Assembly: GCA_932294295.1 (NCBI GenBank)
Contig: OW028585.1
Span: 13,982,771 to 14,046,770 of the forward strand
From: Alitta virens
Taxonomy: Eukaryota; Annelida; Polychaeta; Phyllodocida; Nereididae
DNA length: 64,000 nt
Direction: 5' to 3'
The position numbers and the translations under genes are program-made. The notes under the pieces were generated by a model. The model did no database searches, was not told where the DNA came from, and was given only the letters and a program-made list of their open reading frames with translations. Below, one piece after another: positions 10,979 through 23,425 of this stretch; within the stretch, counting starts at the first letter, position 1; each line of letters opens with the position of its first letter.

Positions 10979-13047
10979 ATTTGGAAGCAAATACTGACTG
11001 ATCGCAATTGTAAGGTCAAAGAAAGTAGCAGAAATAAATAAAGAAGAAATAGAGAAAAAAGGAAGGAAAGAAAAACCACTCCGAACCAGCATTAGTTCCA
11101 GTCCGCTTGTCCAGGAGGAGGACCTTCACAAACGTGCTTGAGACAGCAAAAAATACTTGAGGCAAGCACAGTTTGCTTTATTCAAGGGTCTCATACTTTA
11201 CCATTCAAGTGGACAGCTTGACCACAAGGAGTCCCAAGTAGCCTCTAGTGGACAGTGGTCATTATGGTCACCTGCTGTGTTCCCATAAGCTCTTTCTAGA
11301 TAGACAGACAGACAGGGGACTGTGTCACTTAATTCATGCATAAAATGAGTTCGTGATCTGAATGTCTGTCCTTTGGCTAGATGCAGTCAGCTTAGATCTA
11401 ATATCCACATTTGCATTGATATAAATAGACAATAGGCATAAGGTGGAATAGCGGAATGGCCATACACAGCAACAAAGGAGATTAGGACCTAGGAGATAAT
11501 AAGAAAGGAACAGAATGGAGAATATCAAACGGAATGAGAAATACATTTTTGGAATAGGATATACCATGGCATTTAAGGGCAGAGAATTAAATTAAATGTA
11601 TCACATGATACCATTTCCCTTCTGCGCAATGGTTATGAATGTGTTATGAAATTGTCTTCCCCATGATTTTAAATGTATCAATAATATCATGGATTTTAAG
11701 AGAATTCTCAAAAGTTTTATATTTTCATATTTAATCTTGCTTCTTTATTGCATATTGTCTAATTCATTTGTTATTATCTATCAATTACTGGAGATCAGAT
11801 TTTCTATGCTGATATTTTATCCAGGATGAATATATTTAAACTGAAATATAAGTACTTCATTGATTAGCTAATTGGAATACAGTATTTCAGCCACTAACTG
11901 TGAACACAGAATCTCTCAGATTGGCAGCCTGAATGTTAATGTGTTTCCCAGTGGATAGTGACCTATAGTGAACTTTCCAATCTACAATCCACAAAAACTG
12001 CAAACGCGAACCTCTCGCATGGACCATAGTTGCATTACAAACCACGAAAAGTAAAATAAGTTCAATTAGAATGTCATTGATTTCACCAAAGAGCGATTTC
12101 ACCAAAAAGTCGCGCTAAGGTGCGAGAGACGACCCTGGCTTACACCGCCATCATGTGCACCGCACTTGCTGCATGGCCTATGGCACTGGTATCGCAGTCT
12201 CCAACAATATAGTGCCTTTAAGAGTCTTGCCTTCTTCCTGGTAAGGCAAGTAACACTATGACGAAAGACCTCAAACCAAAGTTGCCAACACATGGCTGTA
12301 TGCAATCCACACTGTCTAATTCTCCTAGTTAGTTTCATCATTAAGGCCTGTCAAATTTAAACCTTGACAAAGCTATACAACTTCTGCTATACGATGCTAC
12401 CTGCCACTAAACAGAATTGTCTGGCTATAGCTGGCTACTCAAAGCTGGATCCAAAAGTACATATTTATGATATATTAGATCAACTTTCACCTTTACCATA
12501 GTTTATATTTTTCAGTGGCGGTGGGTGTAAGCCGACTATAAGCTAGAAGTAGACAGAAGCAGCTAGTTTTAGTCGGTAATATGTACAGCCAGGAATAGGT
12601 AGCTACAGCTGTATAGAGTCGACTGTATTTATGAAACTAACCGTACCTCTCCCCTAGTTTTCCCCTTAGCTCTTACAACACCTTACGCTCCCGTAATCCC
12701 GTATGATTTTCTAGCTCTCCCTATACCAGACTCTCCCTATATCTGCTGCGATTGGTCACCTTCCAGCATCAGATATGGCATCAGCCAATCAGAAATCCAA
12801 CAAAAGGTCAGATAACTAACACAGTCACGTGACATCATTGGCCGATACCAACTCTTTTGCCTTAGCGGAGGAGGGCATCAAATCCCAACCCTGGCCTAAA
12901 GTGCTGCCATCTTGATTGGCTCAACGAAGAGCCGAAGCATACTATAAGGTCGAATGAACGTCCCTGCAAACACAACCCTTAAAGTATTTGACATCATATT
13001 GACGTAGGCCCTATGTGGGTGACGTCAGATCAATATTGGACCAATAG
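10979..13047. other. non-coding stretch
   Basis: No gene supported. A 14-bp match to the 41.6-kb transposon end (CCCTGCAAACACAA) lies at about 12,963, followed by ATGTTGG/GACGTCGG-type dispersed repeat sequence from about 12,985. ATTGGTC and AGCCAATC near 12,750-12,790 are CCAAT-like, but no transcript is visible nearby. Confidence 0.4.
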
Positions 13048-13166
13048 CCAGAGACCATTCCAAATCGTTTCAACTTTGGCGTGATGTCGGCGATGTCAAA
13101 ACGATGTTATACTGATGGCAGCCGATATAGAAAAGATGCTGGGCCGATTTGAAATGCTATCTGGGT
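13048..13166. mobile_element. hairpin MITE (CAGATAGCATTCCAAATCG family)
   Basis: Left end CAGAGACCATTCCAAATCG; right end CGATTTGAAATGCTATCTGG. Central GATGTCGGCGATGTC and GCAGCCGATATAG. Confidence 0.8.
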
Positions 13167-13544
13167 TTGACATCATACTGACGTCGGCCCTATGTTGGAA
13201 ACGCCAGATCAATATTGGGCTAATATTGGGCCCACCTAGCGTGTTATCAGGAAAAGAATTCTCAAACAAATAGCACATGGCTTGTAATCAGTCATTGTGA
13301 AAATCTTTTCAAAACTTATAGCAAAACATGTTATCCAAAGTTACTTCAATATCCTATCATAATTTACATGGTGAAATTATTTTGACAATTGTTTTTGGTA
13401 ATATAATTAATATTTCTGCAGGATATTCATAATCCTCACTCCTCACTCTTAGACCATGACCACATATTTTGCAATATTGACACGAATCAATGTTTACAAT
13501 TCTTAGATATTTTGGCAATATTTTAAAGGGTTCAATCCAGGCAC

Positions 13545-13775
13545 CATTCATGAGCAACATCGTAGCTGGATTTCGTTCGGATGAGACATTAAATTGGCGG
13601 TCCCTTGTACTCAGTGTCTATGTTGAGACAAGTGAAATATCCCACCCATGGGGTAAATGTGTAGCATGGGTGGTCTCATCTCGTCAATCAACCCTCGTGA
13701 GAGGCAATAACTTCACTTAGAGGACTGCACTTTCCATATCAATCAATCAATCTATCAATCTATCTATCTATATAT
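13545..13775 (+). mobile_element. SINE family 2 body with ATCT-rich tail
   Basis: The 5' head is missing. The body runs from CATGAGCAACATCGTAGCTG through GATGAGACATTAAATTGGCG and TCTATGTTGAGACAAG, ending in CTGCACTTTCCATATCAATC and then (ATCA/ATCT)n. This tail joins a tetranucleotide tract, as in the 16.9- and 41-kb copies. Confidence 0.78.
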
Positions 13776-14944
13776 AAATAGAGAAAGTAAAATATTCCAA
13801 ATAAGTACAGTGGAAGAAATCAAATTGGAATCACGTTTTAACCTGAAAGGGGATAGACAGTATCTCCACAGAGAATAAGTCAAAAGAGATGTCACAGTAA
13901 AAAGCAATAGAAGAAAACACAGAAAGGGAACAAGACTAGAATGCTGAGAAAGGTGGAAAGGGCCTGATAAGCTGTTATGAGAAAGAATGAGACACTAAGG
14001 GTATAGAATAAAGAAGGATAAGGAAGAATAAAGAATAATAAAGAACAATACAGCAAAAGAAATATGATAGGCAAAAGATGGCTTTGGGAATAATATGATC
14101 AAAGAATATTAAGACGAAATATAGGCAAAGCATCTGGGCAAAACAATCTTCACAAAAGGACAAAAGTATGAATTTATGTATGAATGCCTATAAAGAATAC
14201 AATTTCTGACTATGCTTGGTGCAGTTTATAGCCAGAACACTGTTATTCAGTCACCAATGTTATCGTCAAATTTTTTTTTTAGATGGGACCCTGATAACAT
14301 GCTACCTATGCCCAATGTTGGCCTGATGTTGATCCGATGTTGGTACGACGTCGCCCACATCGGCCGACATCTAGCCGTTGTGACTATTGGTTGATATAAT
14401 GACTGACATAGAGTTTGATAGAATTTTAAGAGGTAGTCTCATAGTGACCAGATAACATAATACGTTGGTTTGCCATCGGCATGACGTTGACGGACGACGT
14501 TAAAATGACGTCGATTCGATCTCGCATGCTGGCTGGCCGGCCGATATTTCAACAAATTCATGGATATGTCTAGTCATATTGTTTTCATACAGAGTTTAAA
14601 TCATTCCCATCATCAGCCAGCTGCCAAATTTTATGAGCACTAAAAAACTCCAACTCATGATTGCCAATGATTTTTTTTTGTTTTTGTTTTTCTTCTTAGG
14701 CCCAAATAAGGCCCAAAGTGGCTCCTTAGTAGTCAAGTGCCACAACCGCTATTGATGTCAGGGACTACTTTCTGCCAAGGTAACCCAGCTATCCAAATCT
14801 TTTTCCTAAGAAAATCTTATCAAAACCAAATATCTGCCCACATTGTAAATAAAAATCAAAGGTATGTGAACCACACTCGTTTTGTAATATGAATAATTAA
14901 CTTATACTCCTTAAGGCATGTTTACTGATTTGTTTGATTGCTTG
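13776..14944. other. non-coding stretch with degenerate dispersed repeat
   Basis: A purine-rich stretch (13,860-14,160) and a degenerate ATGTTGGCCTGATGTTGATC segment at 14,285-14,400 related to the hairpin MITEs. No gene. Confidence 0.4.
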
Positions 14945-15112
14945 TTTTGTTTTAAGACCTTTATTACGCAAGCAAGGTCAGTTTGCACTCAGGAGGGAGT
15001 TAACTAAAATTTTCGTTGGTTATTTAAAACCTTTATCTTATTGTTTATTACGCAAAACAAGTGCAGTTTGCACTCAGGAGGGAGTTAGCTATCATTTTCG
15101 TTGGTTATTGCC
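14945..15112. repeat. tandem duplication of about 85 bp
   Basis: Two adjacent copies share CAGTTTGCACTCAGGAGGG, then AGTTA, then TTTTCGTTGGTTATT. The second has about 15 extra bases at its 5' end. Confidence 0.85.
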
Positions 15113-15349
15113 CACTCAGAACAATAGGAAAACCGTCTAAGTGGTGTATAAATATTTATATATCCATTGCATCTGAAATAAATATATATATGTAAGTATT
15201 TCTGTGGGTTGGTCCGGATAGTTAGGCTTACCACAGTATTGGTAACCATGGTAGCATTTTTGCAACAAACTCCCAAGTATTCCATTTTTAGGGTCAAAGG
15301 TCATGCCCTGGTCTAATTCATGTCACTGGAGTCATTACTATGATTACTC

Positions 15350-15600
15350 TCAATGTCTCAGTGACCAGCTGCCTAGGCAGATGTAATAATGAGAAGATAA
15401 AGCTTGGGGTCAATACCATGTTACACATTTCCTATGGGTGGGATATTTTACTTGCCTCAGCATAGCCACTGTGTACAAGGCCCCTCCAGCGTAACATCTC
15501 ATGCAATCGACATACAGCTGGGATGTAGCTCATGAAGTGTGCCTGAGCCTGGACTTGTTGCATTGACGTTGGCCTACAAACTTAGCCACTGGTGCTGTTA
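15350..15600 (-). mobile_element. tRNA-derived SINE, family 2
   Basis: Body with CTTGGGGTCAATACCATG, TGCCTCAGCATAGCCACTG and GGGATGTAGCTCATGAAG on the plus strand, i.e. the minus-strand element. The tRNA head is degenerate near 15,560-15,600. Confidence 0.72.
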
Positions 15601-15608
15601 AACCAATA

Positions 15609-15966
15609 TTTAAAGGTGCACTGTCTGTCAAATTTGCACATTAAAATAATTATATAAATCAATACTGCCTTCTTGTTTCATGATATTTTTCACCATTACA
15701 TACCCACTTTTGCACGACAATTTAGTTTTAATTTACAATAAATAATATAAATGTTAGTTTTTCATGCCATCAAAAACTCAATATGTAAACAAACCTAGTG
15801 ATGACGTTACAATACTAAAACGATGGTGATGATGTCATTTCCATTGTGTTTCCAATGTTTTGGTCTGGATTTTCTCTCAATGTATTTTTAAGTAATTAAT
15901 GTCTTATAATATCATTAATTCACACAAATTTAGTGTGCCTTGATTAATAAACAGTGCAACTTTAAC
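15609..15966. mobile_element. MITE (TTAAAGGTGCACTGT ends)
   Basis: The left end TTAAAGGTGCACTGT matches the inverted right end ACAGTGCAACTTTAA with one mismatch. The interior segment around 15,755-15,830 (TTTTCATGCCATCAAAAACT, then GTAAACAAACC and GTGATGACG) recurs at 25,926-25,990. About 358 bp, non-coding. Confidence 0.78.
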
Positions 15967-16589
15967 AAAAAAAAAATACAAATATGTCAAGCAGAGAGAC
16001 ACTAATATATACTTACAAAGTCTTTGGGGACATAATAGTATATCAGCTCCCAAACTTAGACTAATTCATCTGACACTAGTTCACAGATTTACATAAACAA
16101 AACGATTTAATATTGGTTCTGCAGTTTCAAAAGGGCCCTAGAGGGGGCGCTGAGGTACTGCCCTGCCATCTGGTGATTATGTAATGACCTCAGGGGCCAC
16201 GGGGATTTGAATGACGTAAGATGGTTAGGCAGGGCTAAATCACAAGGCAGTGAGGCTGCACGAGGTGGTTGAACTTGTAACAGACCTAAAGGAATTGTGT
16301 GTGTCTAAGGATGGAATCAGGTACTTGGGAAATGCAGAAAAGGATTGATAGAAACCATTGTTTTATGGTTTCACCCCCCTTTTTAAATTTAAAGCAAAAG
16401 GAATGACAGAAGCCATTATTTTGACATAAAAAGCTGTGGACAGATTTGAGTCAGCTCAATGCAGGGTACAGGGTCGGCTATCATTAACCCTTGCAAAAAA
16501 TAACGTTGTTTTAGAATGATTAATATGGTTGACCCACCCATAGGCAAAAGTTACCTGAAGCTACAAATTGTCGGTTGAAAGCTACTGTG
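15967..16589. other. non-coding stretch with a CTCF-like site
   Basis: No gene. CCCTAGAGGGGGCGCTGAGG at 16,137-16,156 resembles the CTCF core (CCNNNAGGGGGCGCT), differing at one position next to the G-run. Motif resemblance only. Confidence 0.3.
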
Positions 16590-16672
16590 GCTTATGTTCT
16601 TGGTTTTATTGACACCACCTACTGTAAATAAAATTTTATCTTATCTTATCTTATCTTATCTTATCTTACAAA
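16590..16672 (+). mobile_element. LINE 3' terminus with (TTATC)n tail
   Basis: GTTTTATTGACACCACCTAC then TGTAAATAAAATTTTA then six TCTTA units. The reverse complement of the same end is at 23,826-24,112. A short microsatellite tail is typical of CR1/L2-like elements. Confidence 0.72.
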
Positions 16673-16909
16673 TTGAGTCTGCTAGATACAGATATATTTC
16701 AGCCAATTTCATGGCTTTGCACTGTAGGTTTCGAATAACTGCCACAGCAAGTCATACCTTGCTGGAAGAAAGCTGCTTTGAAACTCAAAAGTTGCACAAA
16801 CCAACAACCACAACACAAAATGAAATCAGGGCCACTTAAGATGACTTTTTGGGACTGGAAAGAAAGCTTTGTTACAACAATTAAGGCTGCTGGGTAATAC
16901 ACTGGTGAG

Positions 16910-17100
16910 AAGCTGGGTGGTCTAGTGGGAAGATGCTTTACTGCTCCTCTCAAGGAGCTGAGAATGATCCCCAACCCAGGCACCCTTCATGAGAAATATC
17001 CCAGCAGGTAGAATATCCCACCCATGAGGTAAATGGACTCATCAACCGACTCTCACGAGTAGCACAAATTTGTCATAGAGGGCTGTACTAACCATATCAA
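16910..17100 (+). mobile_element. tRNA-derived SINE, family 2
   Basis: The head GGTGGTCTAGTGGGAAGATG is tRNA-like, followed by a body with a deletion. It ends in CTGTACTAACCATATCAATC leading straight into the 17.1-kb ATCT array. Confidence 0.75.
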
Positions 17101-17525
17101 TCAATCAATCTATCTATCTATTTATCTGTCTATCAATCTATCAATCTATCAATCTATTTATCTATCTATCTATCTACCTATCCATCCATCTATCTATCCA
17201 TTTATCAATCTATCTATCTTGAGCTAGAGCTATCTATCCATCTATCCATATATCTATCTATCTATCTATCTATATATCTATCTATCTGGCTATCTATCTA
17301 TCTATCCATCCATCTATCTTTCCATCTATCACTCTATCTATCTAGAGCTATCTATCTATCTATCTATATATATATCTATCTATCTATCTATCTATCACCT
17401 ATCCATCTATCTATCAATCCATCTGTCTATCCATCTATCTATCCATCTGTCCATCTATATATCTATCTATCTATCATCTATCCATCTATCCTTCTACCTA
17501 TCTATCTATCTACATCTATCTTATG
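17101..17525. repeat. (ATCT)n microsatellite, imperfect
   Basis: About 425 bp of ATCT/ATCC/ATCA variants, interrupted twice by a GAGCTA or AGAGCTA motif (about 17,220 and 17,343). This suggests internal duplication of a longer block. It starts at the 3' tail of a family-2 SINE. Confidence 0.95.
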
Positions 17526-17719
17526 AAACCTAATTATATTGGCCAACCAATTAACGCTGAACATATGATGAAGCGGCTTTCTTGTCGAAAGAAATCTTTC
17601 CAATTCAAGCGTTTATGAAATCTTGTGCACAATATAAAAGAGATTCCTTGAAATATTCATCGGTTGTCAAGGTTGACATTACCAAAGAGTGTTGTTTCTG
17701 TTCTTCGTGTTTGCGAGTG

Positions 17720-17945
17720 TACATAATTCCCAATGTGAGCAACATATGGCATGTTGAAACACTGTAATCCCATCTCAGGATTTTGATGTTTTACCCCGCT
17801 GATAGTTTGCATGCATAGCCATGTACTCAAAGGCAATACAGCGTCCGCACAAAATGATTCACTGAGGGATAGATTGATCCGCTTGGAAATGTACTGCTGC
17901 CAAGCGTAAGTCTACAATTTACGAGCGTCTGAGACATCTCAAACT
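17720..17945. repeat. inverted copy of the 7.66-7.90 kb dispersed repeat
   Basis: Reverse complement of 7,655-7,900: CCCAATGTGAGCAACATATG, CAAAGGCAATACAGCGTCCG, AAAATGATTCACTGAGGGAT and CGCTTGGAAATG. Flanks on both sides hold no recognised gene. Confidence 0.75.
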
Positions 17946-18156
17946 GAAATCATGAAATGAAGCAAATCCCCCACTGGGCAGGCTGACATATAGTAAAGTG
18001 TAGTGACATCGTTGTGGAATTTTTGTTTTTCGGGTTACATTCCATCGAACAATGGTTGCCACAGTGAATGTCAAATATAATTTATCAACGCATTAAACAA
18101 CCATTTTGATTGATATTTACACAGATTTATTTCTTTATTGAGCCCCCAAGACTGGG

Positions 18157-18296
18157 GAGGGTGGGTGATTAGGGCTTTACGTCCTGTATTCCTGCACCTG
18201 ATGGGCTAATTAGGTCAGGCATTGAACATGGAAATGAGATTAAGGATGAAACAGCCATCCAACTTAGGCTCAACCGGGAATTGAACCCGGGACCCA
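18157..18296 (-). mobile_element. tRNA-derived SINE, family 1
   Basis: Body plus B box. The flanking 12-bp target-site duplication is CCCAAGACTGGG (18,145-18,156 and 18,297-18,308). Confidence 0.92.
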
Positions 18297-18354
18297 CCCA
18301 AGACTGGGAAAATGGTAAAAAATATAACATATATGTACGTTATCTTAAAAACAT

Positions 18355-18511
18355 GACACCCAGATAGCATGACACCCAGATAGCATGACACCCAGATAGC
18401 ATTCCAAATCGGGATGTGCATCGTTTTTGTATCAGCCACCATTGGTACAACATCGTTTTGACATCACCGACATCGTGCCGACGTCGATACGATTTGGAAT
18501 GCTAACTGGGC
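18355..18511. mobile_element. hairpin MITE with triplicated left terminus
   Basis: The terminal word GACACCCAGATAGCAT occurs three times in tandem at the left end before the element continues (TCCAAATCGGGATGTGCATC). The right end is ACGATTTGGAATGCTAACTG. This is the only copy in the window with a repeated terminus. Confidence 0.8.
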
Positions 18512-18778
18512 ATGAAATATTTACCAGAAATAAATTTTACTTTGTTGTATTCTTGTATGCAATTGATATTGAAAGTTTGTACTCTTTCTGAAGCAGCCTA
18601 ATTAAATGCAGTGATGTACCAGAAAAGATTGGCAAAAACTGAGCATTGGAAAGATGGCAAGTTTATGTTGAGTTGATTAAGGTTTCGAGTTGTTTATTGG
18701 TCATAAATGTTGGGGTGCAGACCTGGGAATGTAATAAGTTTGCCATGGAGCTGATTGAAACTCTTCATGAAAATTATG

Positions 18779-19266
18779 TTCAAAATGCACGTATAATAAT
18801 AATAATAATAATATAATGATATAATTATGTATGCATTTACTTATAGTATGTTCAAAATGCACGTATAATAATAATAATAATAATATAATGATATAATTAT
18901 GTATGCATTTACTTATAGTATGTTCAAAATGCACGTATAATAATAATAATAATATAATGATACAATTATGTATGCATTTACTTATAGTATGTTCAAAATG
19001 CATGTATAATAATAATAATAATAGTATAATGATATAATTATGTATGCATTTACTTATAGTATGCTCAAAATGCACGTATAGTAATAATAATAATATAATG
19101 ATATAATTATGTATGCATTTACTTATAGTATGTTCAAAATGCACGTATAGTAATAATAATAGTATAATGATATAATTATGTATGCATTTACTTATAGTAT
19201 GTTCAAAATGCATGTATAGTAATAATAATAATATAATGATATAATTATGCATGCATTTACTTATAA
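18779..19266. repeat. 69/72-bp minisatellite
   Basis: Seven tandem units each containing TTCAAAATGCACGTATA, (ATA)n and TATGCATTTACTTATAGTAT. Unit length varies by one ATA triplet, at 69 or 72 bp. Both lengths are multiples of 3, so a 190-codon minus-strand frame stays open; it is a repeat artefact. Confidence 0.95.
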
Positions 19267-19282
19267 TACTCAAACATCATCC

Positions 19283-19390
19283 TTTATTGGATCAGCATTG
19301 ACCCAACATTGGAAATGTTGGTACAATGTTTTCCAGACTGCAGCCAAAATGGAAATGATGTTTTCCCAATTCAAAATACTATCTGGGCAT
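19283..19390. mobile_element. degenerate MITE-like repeat
   Basis: GACCCAACATTGGAAATGTTG to CAATTCAAAATACTATCTGG-type end. It resembles the hairpin MITE family but is diverged. Confidence 0.5.
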
Positions 19391-19734
19391 CAGTTTGTAT
19401 TATTCGAACGAAGGAGATGAACTCTGATGCTTCAGCTGTCCACAAATGTTCTCCAAATAACATACTACATCGGCTAGACATCCGCATAAAGTTGGCCGAC
19501 GATGGCAAATGTTGAAACGATGCCATCCCGATACAGTCTCCCATCTTGGTCAACATCAAGAAACTTTAGAACCATAAATGATGTGAAGCTATACATTTAT
19601 ACACAGCCACTGACATTTAATCATAAGTTATGCATTCAACATGCCCCATCAGCGGCTGATCAGCTTGAACTGACACCAGGCTGCTATCGTCAATCTATCT
19701 GGACTCTGACGTCATCTGTAAAGTTCTGTGCTAT

Positions 19735-19900
19735 TTTAAGTGGCCAAGTGGTTAAGGCATTTGCCATTGCCATCAAATTTGTGAATCAGATGCATGACGT
19801 GTACTGCGAGTCTATGCAGAGGCAGGTAAAGACCCCACCCATGGGTTAAATGTGCAACATGGTGTGGACTCCAAGCAGCCTTATCGTCTCATCATAACGT
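19735..19900 (+). mobile_element. SINE-like, related to family 2
   Basis: GTGGCCAAGTGGTTAAGGCA is a tRNA-like A box. The body has CCACCCATGGGTTAAATGTG and GTGTGGACTCCAAGC, as in family 2. Confidence 0.6.
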
Positions 19901-20214
19901 CTGCCCCTGGCAGCTGGACTTATATATGCTGATGGGGCTTCAAATCAGAATCATGAGACAATAAGATTAAGACAATACGATTTTTATCTGTTCTGTACAT
20001 AGACTATCTAGTTTTGTATACATGATGAATCTGTTTTTAACCTAAACGCATTTACTGGAAAACAGGACATTTACTGATTGATTCACCCTTATAAATATTA
20101 AATAAATAAAATCAATAAATAAAAAAACCTGGACGTAGTAACAATGAATGGATGTCCGGCTTCACTTCAAAGGATTACTTAAAGTTATCAAAAGTCCGGG
20201 TCCGCTCTATTTTC

Positions 20215-20440
20215 CAAAGGGTTATTATCTGAAGGGCATTATTCTAAAGGGCTACATTCCGAATTATTAAGGGCTATATTTAAAATTTTTAGAGCGCGTT
20301 ATTCCTACTTTTTTAGGTGCTCTATTCCGATTTCTTTGAGGGCTATATTCCGAATATATTGAGGGCTATATTTTGAATTTTATGCGCTATCTTCGGCAGG
20401 GCATTATTCCAAATATTATGGGATATATTTCAAATTTAAA
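20215..20440. repeat. degenerate tandem repeat, about 22 bp
   Basis: Eight to ten decayed units on the theme GAGGGCTATATTCCGAATA (variants GGGCATTATTC and GGGCTACATTCC). No coding potential. Confidence 0.7.
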
Positions 20441-20504
20441 GCCCAAATTTGAATTTAAATGGAGCATGGATAGCAATTGATAAAACAGGGAAATCATGAT
20501 ATAT

Positions 20505-21130
20505 GCACACACTCTGCTACCAAGTTTCTAGGGGTAGTTTTTGGTGATGCAATTTCTTGGAAAGAACATATTGAATACATCAAGAAGAACATTTCTAAAA
20601 TTGTAGCAATTATTGACTAAGTTACGTATCTTTTAACACTTAAATGGAAAATACAAGTATACACAAGAAATGTGTGTTGCCATTAGTTAAATAAATTGCA
20701 ATATTGTATGGGGCTTCTTTAACAATTATTAGACAGATTCTTGTAATGCAAAAGAAGGCATTCAAAATTGGCCTAAATTTGCCAAGATATAATTCTAGTG
20801 AAATAGTTTATGCAATTCTGGTTGTCACTGCGTAGATAATATAAACAAAACACACTGTATTTTCATGCTTAAATATGTAAATGATCTTTTACCTTAATAA
20901 TGATATTTATGAGTATAGTACAGGCAAATATTTAAAGGGCACTGCTGAAAACAGTTATACTGAGTAGTTTACCCTTGTAAAATATATTTGTAAATAAATA
21001 ATAAAAATAAAATCATAGTGATATCGCGTTACCAAGATCAAGAATTAATCTCTTGAAGAAATCTATTCATTGAGGTCCATTTTTATGGAATAGCCTCCTA
21101 ATAAATGTAAGGAATTAATTTCTTTAGATA
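20505..21130 (+). mobile_element. LINE ORF2 fragment, decayed
   Basis: Frames interrupted by stops still show the post-palm segment of a non-LTR reverse transcriptase (KFLGVVFGDAISWKEHIEYI at about 20,520-20,580) and a later QKKAFKIGLNLPRYNS-like segment. A C-terminal 'GPFLWNSL' analogue of the LWN motif lies near 21,075-21,100. Pseudogenised. Confidence 0.75.
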
Positions 21131-23086
21131 GCTTATAAGTAAATATTAAAAGACATACTTCTTACACGTGAGTAAATATTTTATTTTGATATTATTTGTA
21201 ATTTAGACTTTATTTAATTATTACGTTGTGGGAGTATAATTATAAGCTCTTAGGAGTTTACAGCTTTCGTTTAGTATACTTTGATTGTTTGCTTATGATA
21301 TTTCTGTATACCTATACGATCTGGTGAAAAAAAAAAAAAAAAAAAAAACGTCGAAAAGAACGTAAAACGTTCGAAAAGAACGTCACGGAGAACGTCCTAC
21401 GTCCTGCTGTGGCATGTGTCAATAGTAAAAATTTAAAACATCTTGAAATTTTAATGCGTTCATGTTGTATCATAAATGGCACAAAAAGAGACATTCTATA
21501 ATTTACAACTATAGATTTCAAAAGATGAAATATAACGACTAACCAATGCTTTATTCTAACTGATCAATAATTGATAGACCTGAAAAGCCATTTTATTATT
21601 TCTATTCAATCTTGACTTATACGTTCAAATTTTTGTATGAAAGTATTGATGAATTTCCAAATGACATTTTTGCATTATTTATAATGTATAAATGCCCTAG
21701 TTCTGTCTAAAGAATAACTAATTAAAATGGTGTCACTGAAGTCTATGTTTTCGATAAATATCATCCATGTTGTTTGCAATTAATAATTTATAACTGTCAA
21801 AGTTATGTGCCAATAGGCCATTGACACAAATATAATGTAACATGGAATAATAAAGTTTATACGTATGTTTAAGTATGATATATAGCATTTATTTAATAAA
21901 TGGTGGTATATAATTTGTAAAGGGAAATTTACATTGGAACTAAAAATAAATAAAAGAAAGTCAAATTTGTGTGGTATCATGTGATATCCAATGTTATAAA
22001 CATATCAATTATATCTTTAAAAAATAAATAAATAAATAAAATAAAACGCATGCATCCAATACTTGGCTATGTAGATAAAATGATACAAATATATAAAATA
22101 ATGATTTCTATATACATACCTTAAATGTGGATGTCTCCCTTAAGTGAGCTTTAAACATGACTAGCTGTTACATAATCCAGCAGTCGGTATGAACGGAACC
22201 ATTCACCAGAATAAAATGGTAAAAATGTGCTGTTATTCCAATTTTTTGTGGTTAGGTAAGTTCCTTCGAAAAGTTGCATAACATCAACAAGTGGTGCAAC
22301 GAGTCTATTGTTATTGTGGATTGTTTTGGCTGACGCAATCAATCACGTGATGATTGTTATGTCTGCAATCGTTGCAATTGTTATGCAATCGTCCTCGTGG
22401 CTGCTAAATTGTTGATATTGTAGGTGGCTGTTCATGCGCAGTCCATATCAATGATATCATGTTTTGTTTGTGAATTGGTAAGCATTAAAAGTCACAAACA
22501 AATGTCTATATACAACTCGAAGCAATTGGTATATCCTTACAATAGCATGCTATTCAGTGGCAATTGACAGCCATATCAGCATTTGGTGATACCAGCATAT
22601 TCCAATACTAATACATCACCCAGTAGCATCTTGATAGCGTGGTACTGACAACATCACTCATACTGATGCGGTTTCATTTGCAAGTTGATGCTGAAGACCT
22701 GCTACAGCAGCAGCTAGTGATGCCGCTAGCTGCATCAGCCAGGAGTTTTGAAGTGATTCTGAGGCAGGGCACAGTTTTTAGAGGGAACTGTAAGCCGGCC
22801 CAGGCCACAAGTTTTCCAAATACAGCAGTTTGACCAGTTGCCCAGTTGACCAGTCGAATTAAATGAATTGCTGCACTGCTGGAGTAAGGAGATTGGCCCC
22901 CTAGAGAGCAAACAGTCAAATCGGACTACATTGGCTTGAGATTTGATTGGAAAAATCAAAAAATATAAAAAAAGAAAGATGCAGTGAAAGCCACGATTAA
23001 GACAACCCCAATTATTCACTGGGTATTTTTTTTATCTGATATCTTATTTAATAGCTGAGGTGGTCTTAAAGTTAGATTATCTTAAG
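21131..23086. other. non-coding stretch
   Basis: AT-rich; A-run at about 21,325-21,348. No gene, SINE box or terminal repeat recognised. Confidence 0.4.
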
Positions 23087-23225
23087 AGATAGAGAGATAG
23101 AGATAGATTAATAGATAGATAAATAGATAGATAGATGGATCGACAGATAGATGGATCGACAGATTGACAGATAGATATATAGATAGATAGATAGATATAC
23201 AGATAGATAGTTGGATAGATAGATG

Positions 23226-23265
<40 letters not shown>

Positions 23266-23425
23266 TCAAAAGTGATAGATAATAGACAAATAGATAATAG
23301 ATAGATAGATGGTAAGATATATAGATAGATAGATAGGTAGATAGACAGAGAGATAGATAGAGAGATTGATATATGGATAGATAGATAGATATATATTATA
23401 GATAGATAGATAGATAGACAGATGA
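23087..23425. repeat. (GATA)n microsatellite, imperfect
   Basis: About 340 bp of GATA with a duplicated GGATCGACAGATAGAT block. The 123-codon minus-strand frame is a repeat artefact. Confidence 0.95.

Noticed and set aside
12099..12341. 80-codon minus-strand frame with Cys/His residues
   Set aside because: No recognisable zinc-finger spacing and no splice-supported neighbour.
18701..19273. 190-codon minus-strand frame with seven repeats of HFEHTISKCIHNYIIILLLL
   Set aside because: Units of 69 and 72 bp are multiples of 3, so the frame stays open by chance; units vary by ATA triplets typical of slippage.
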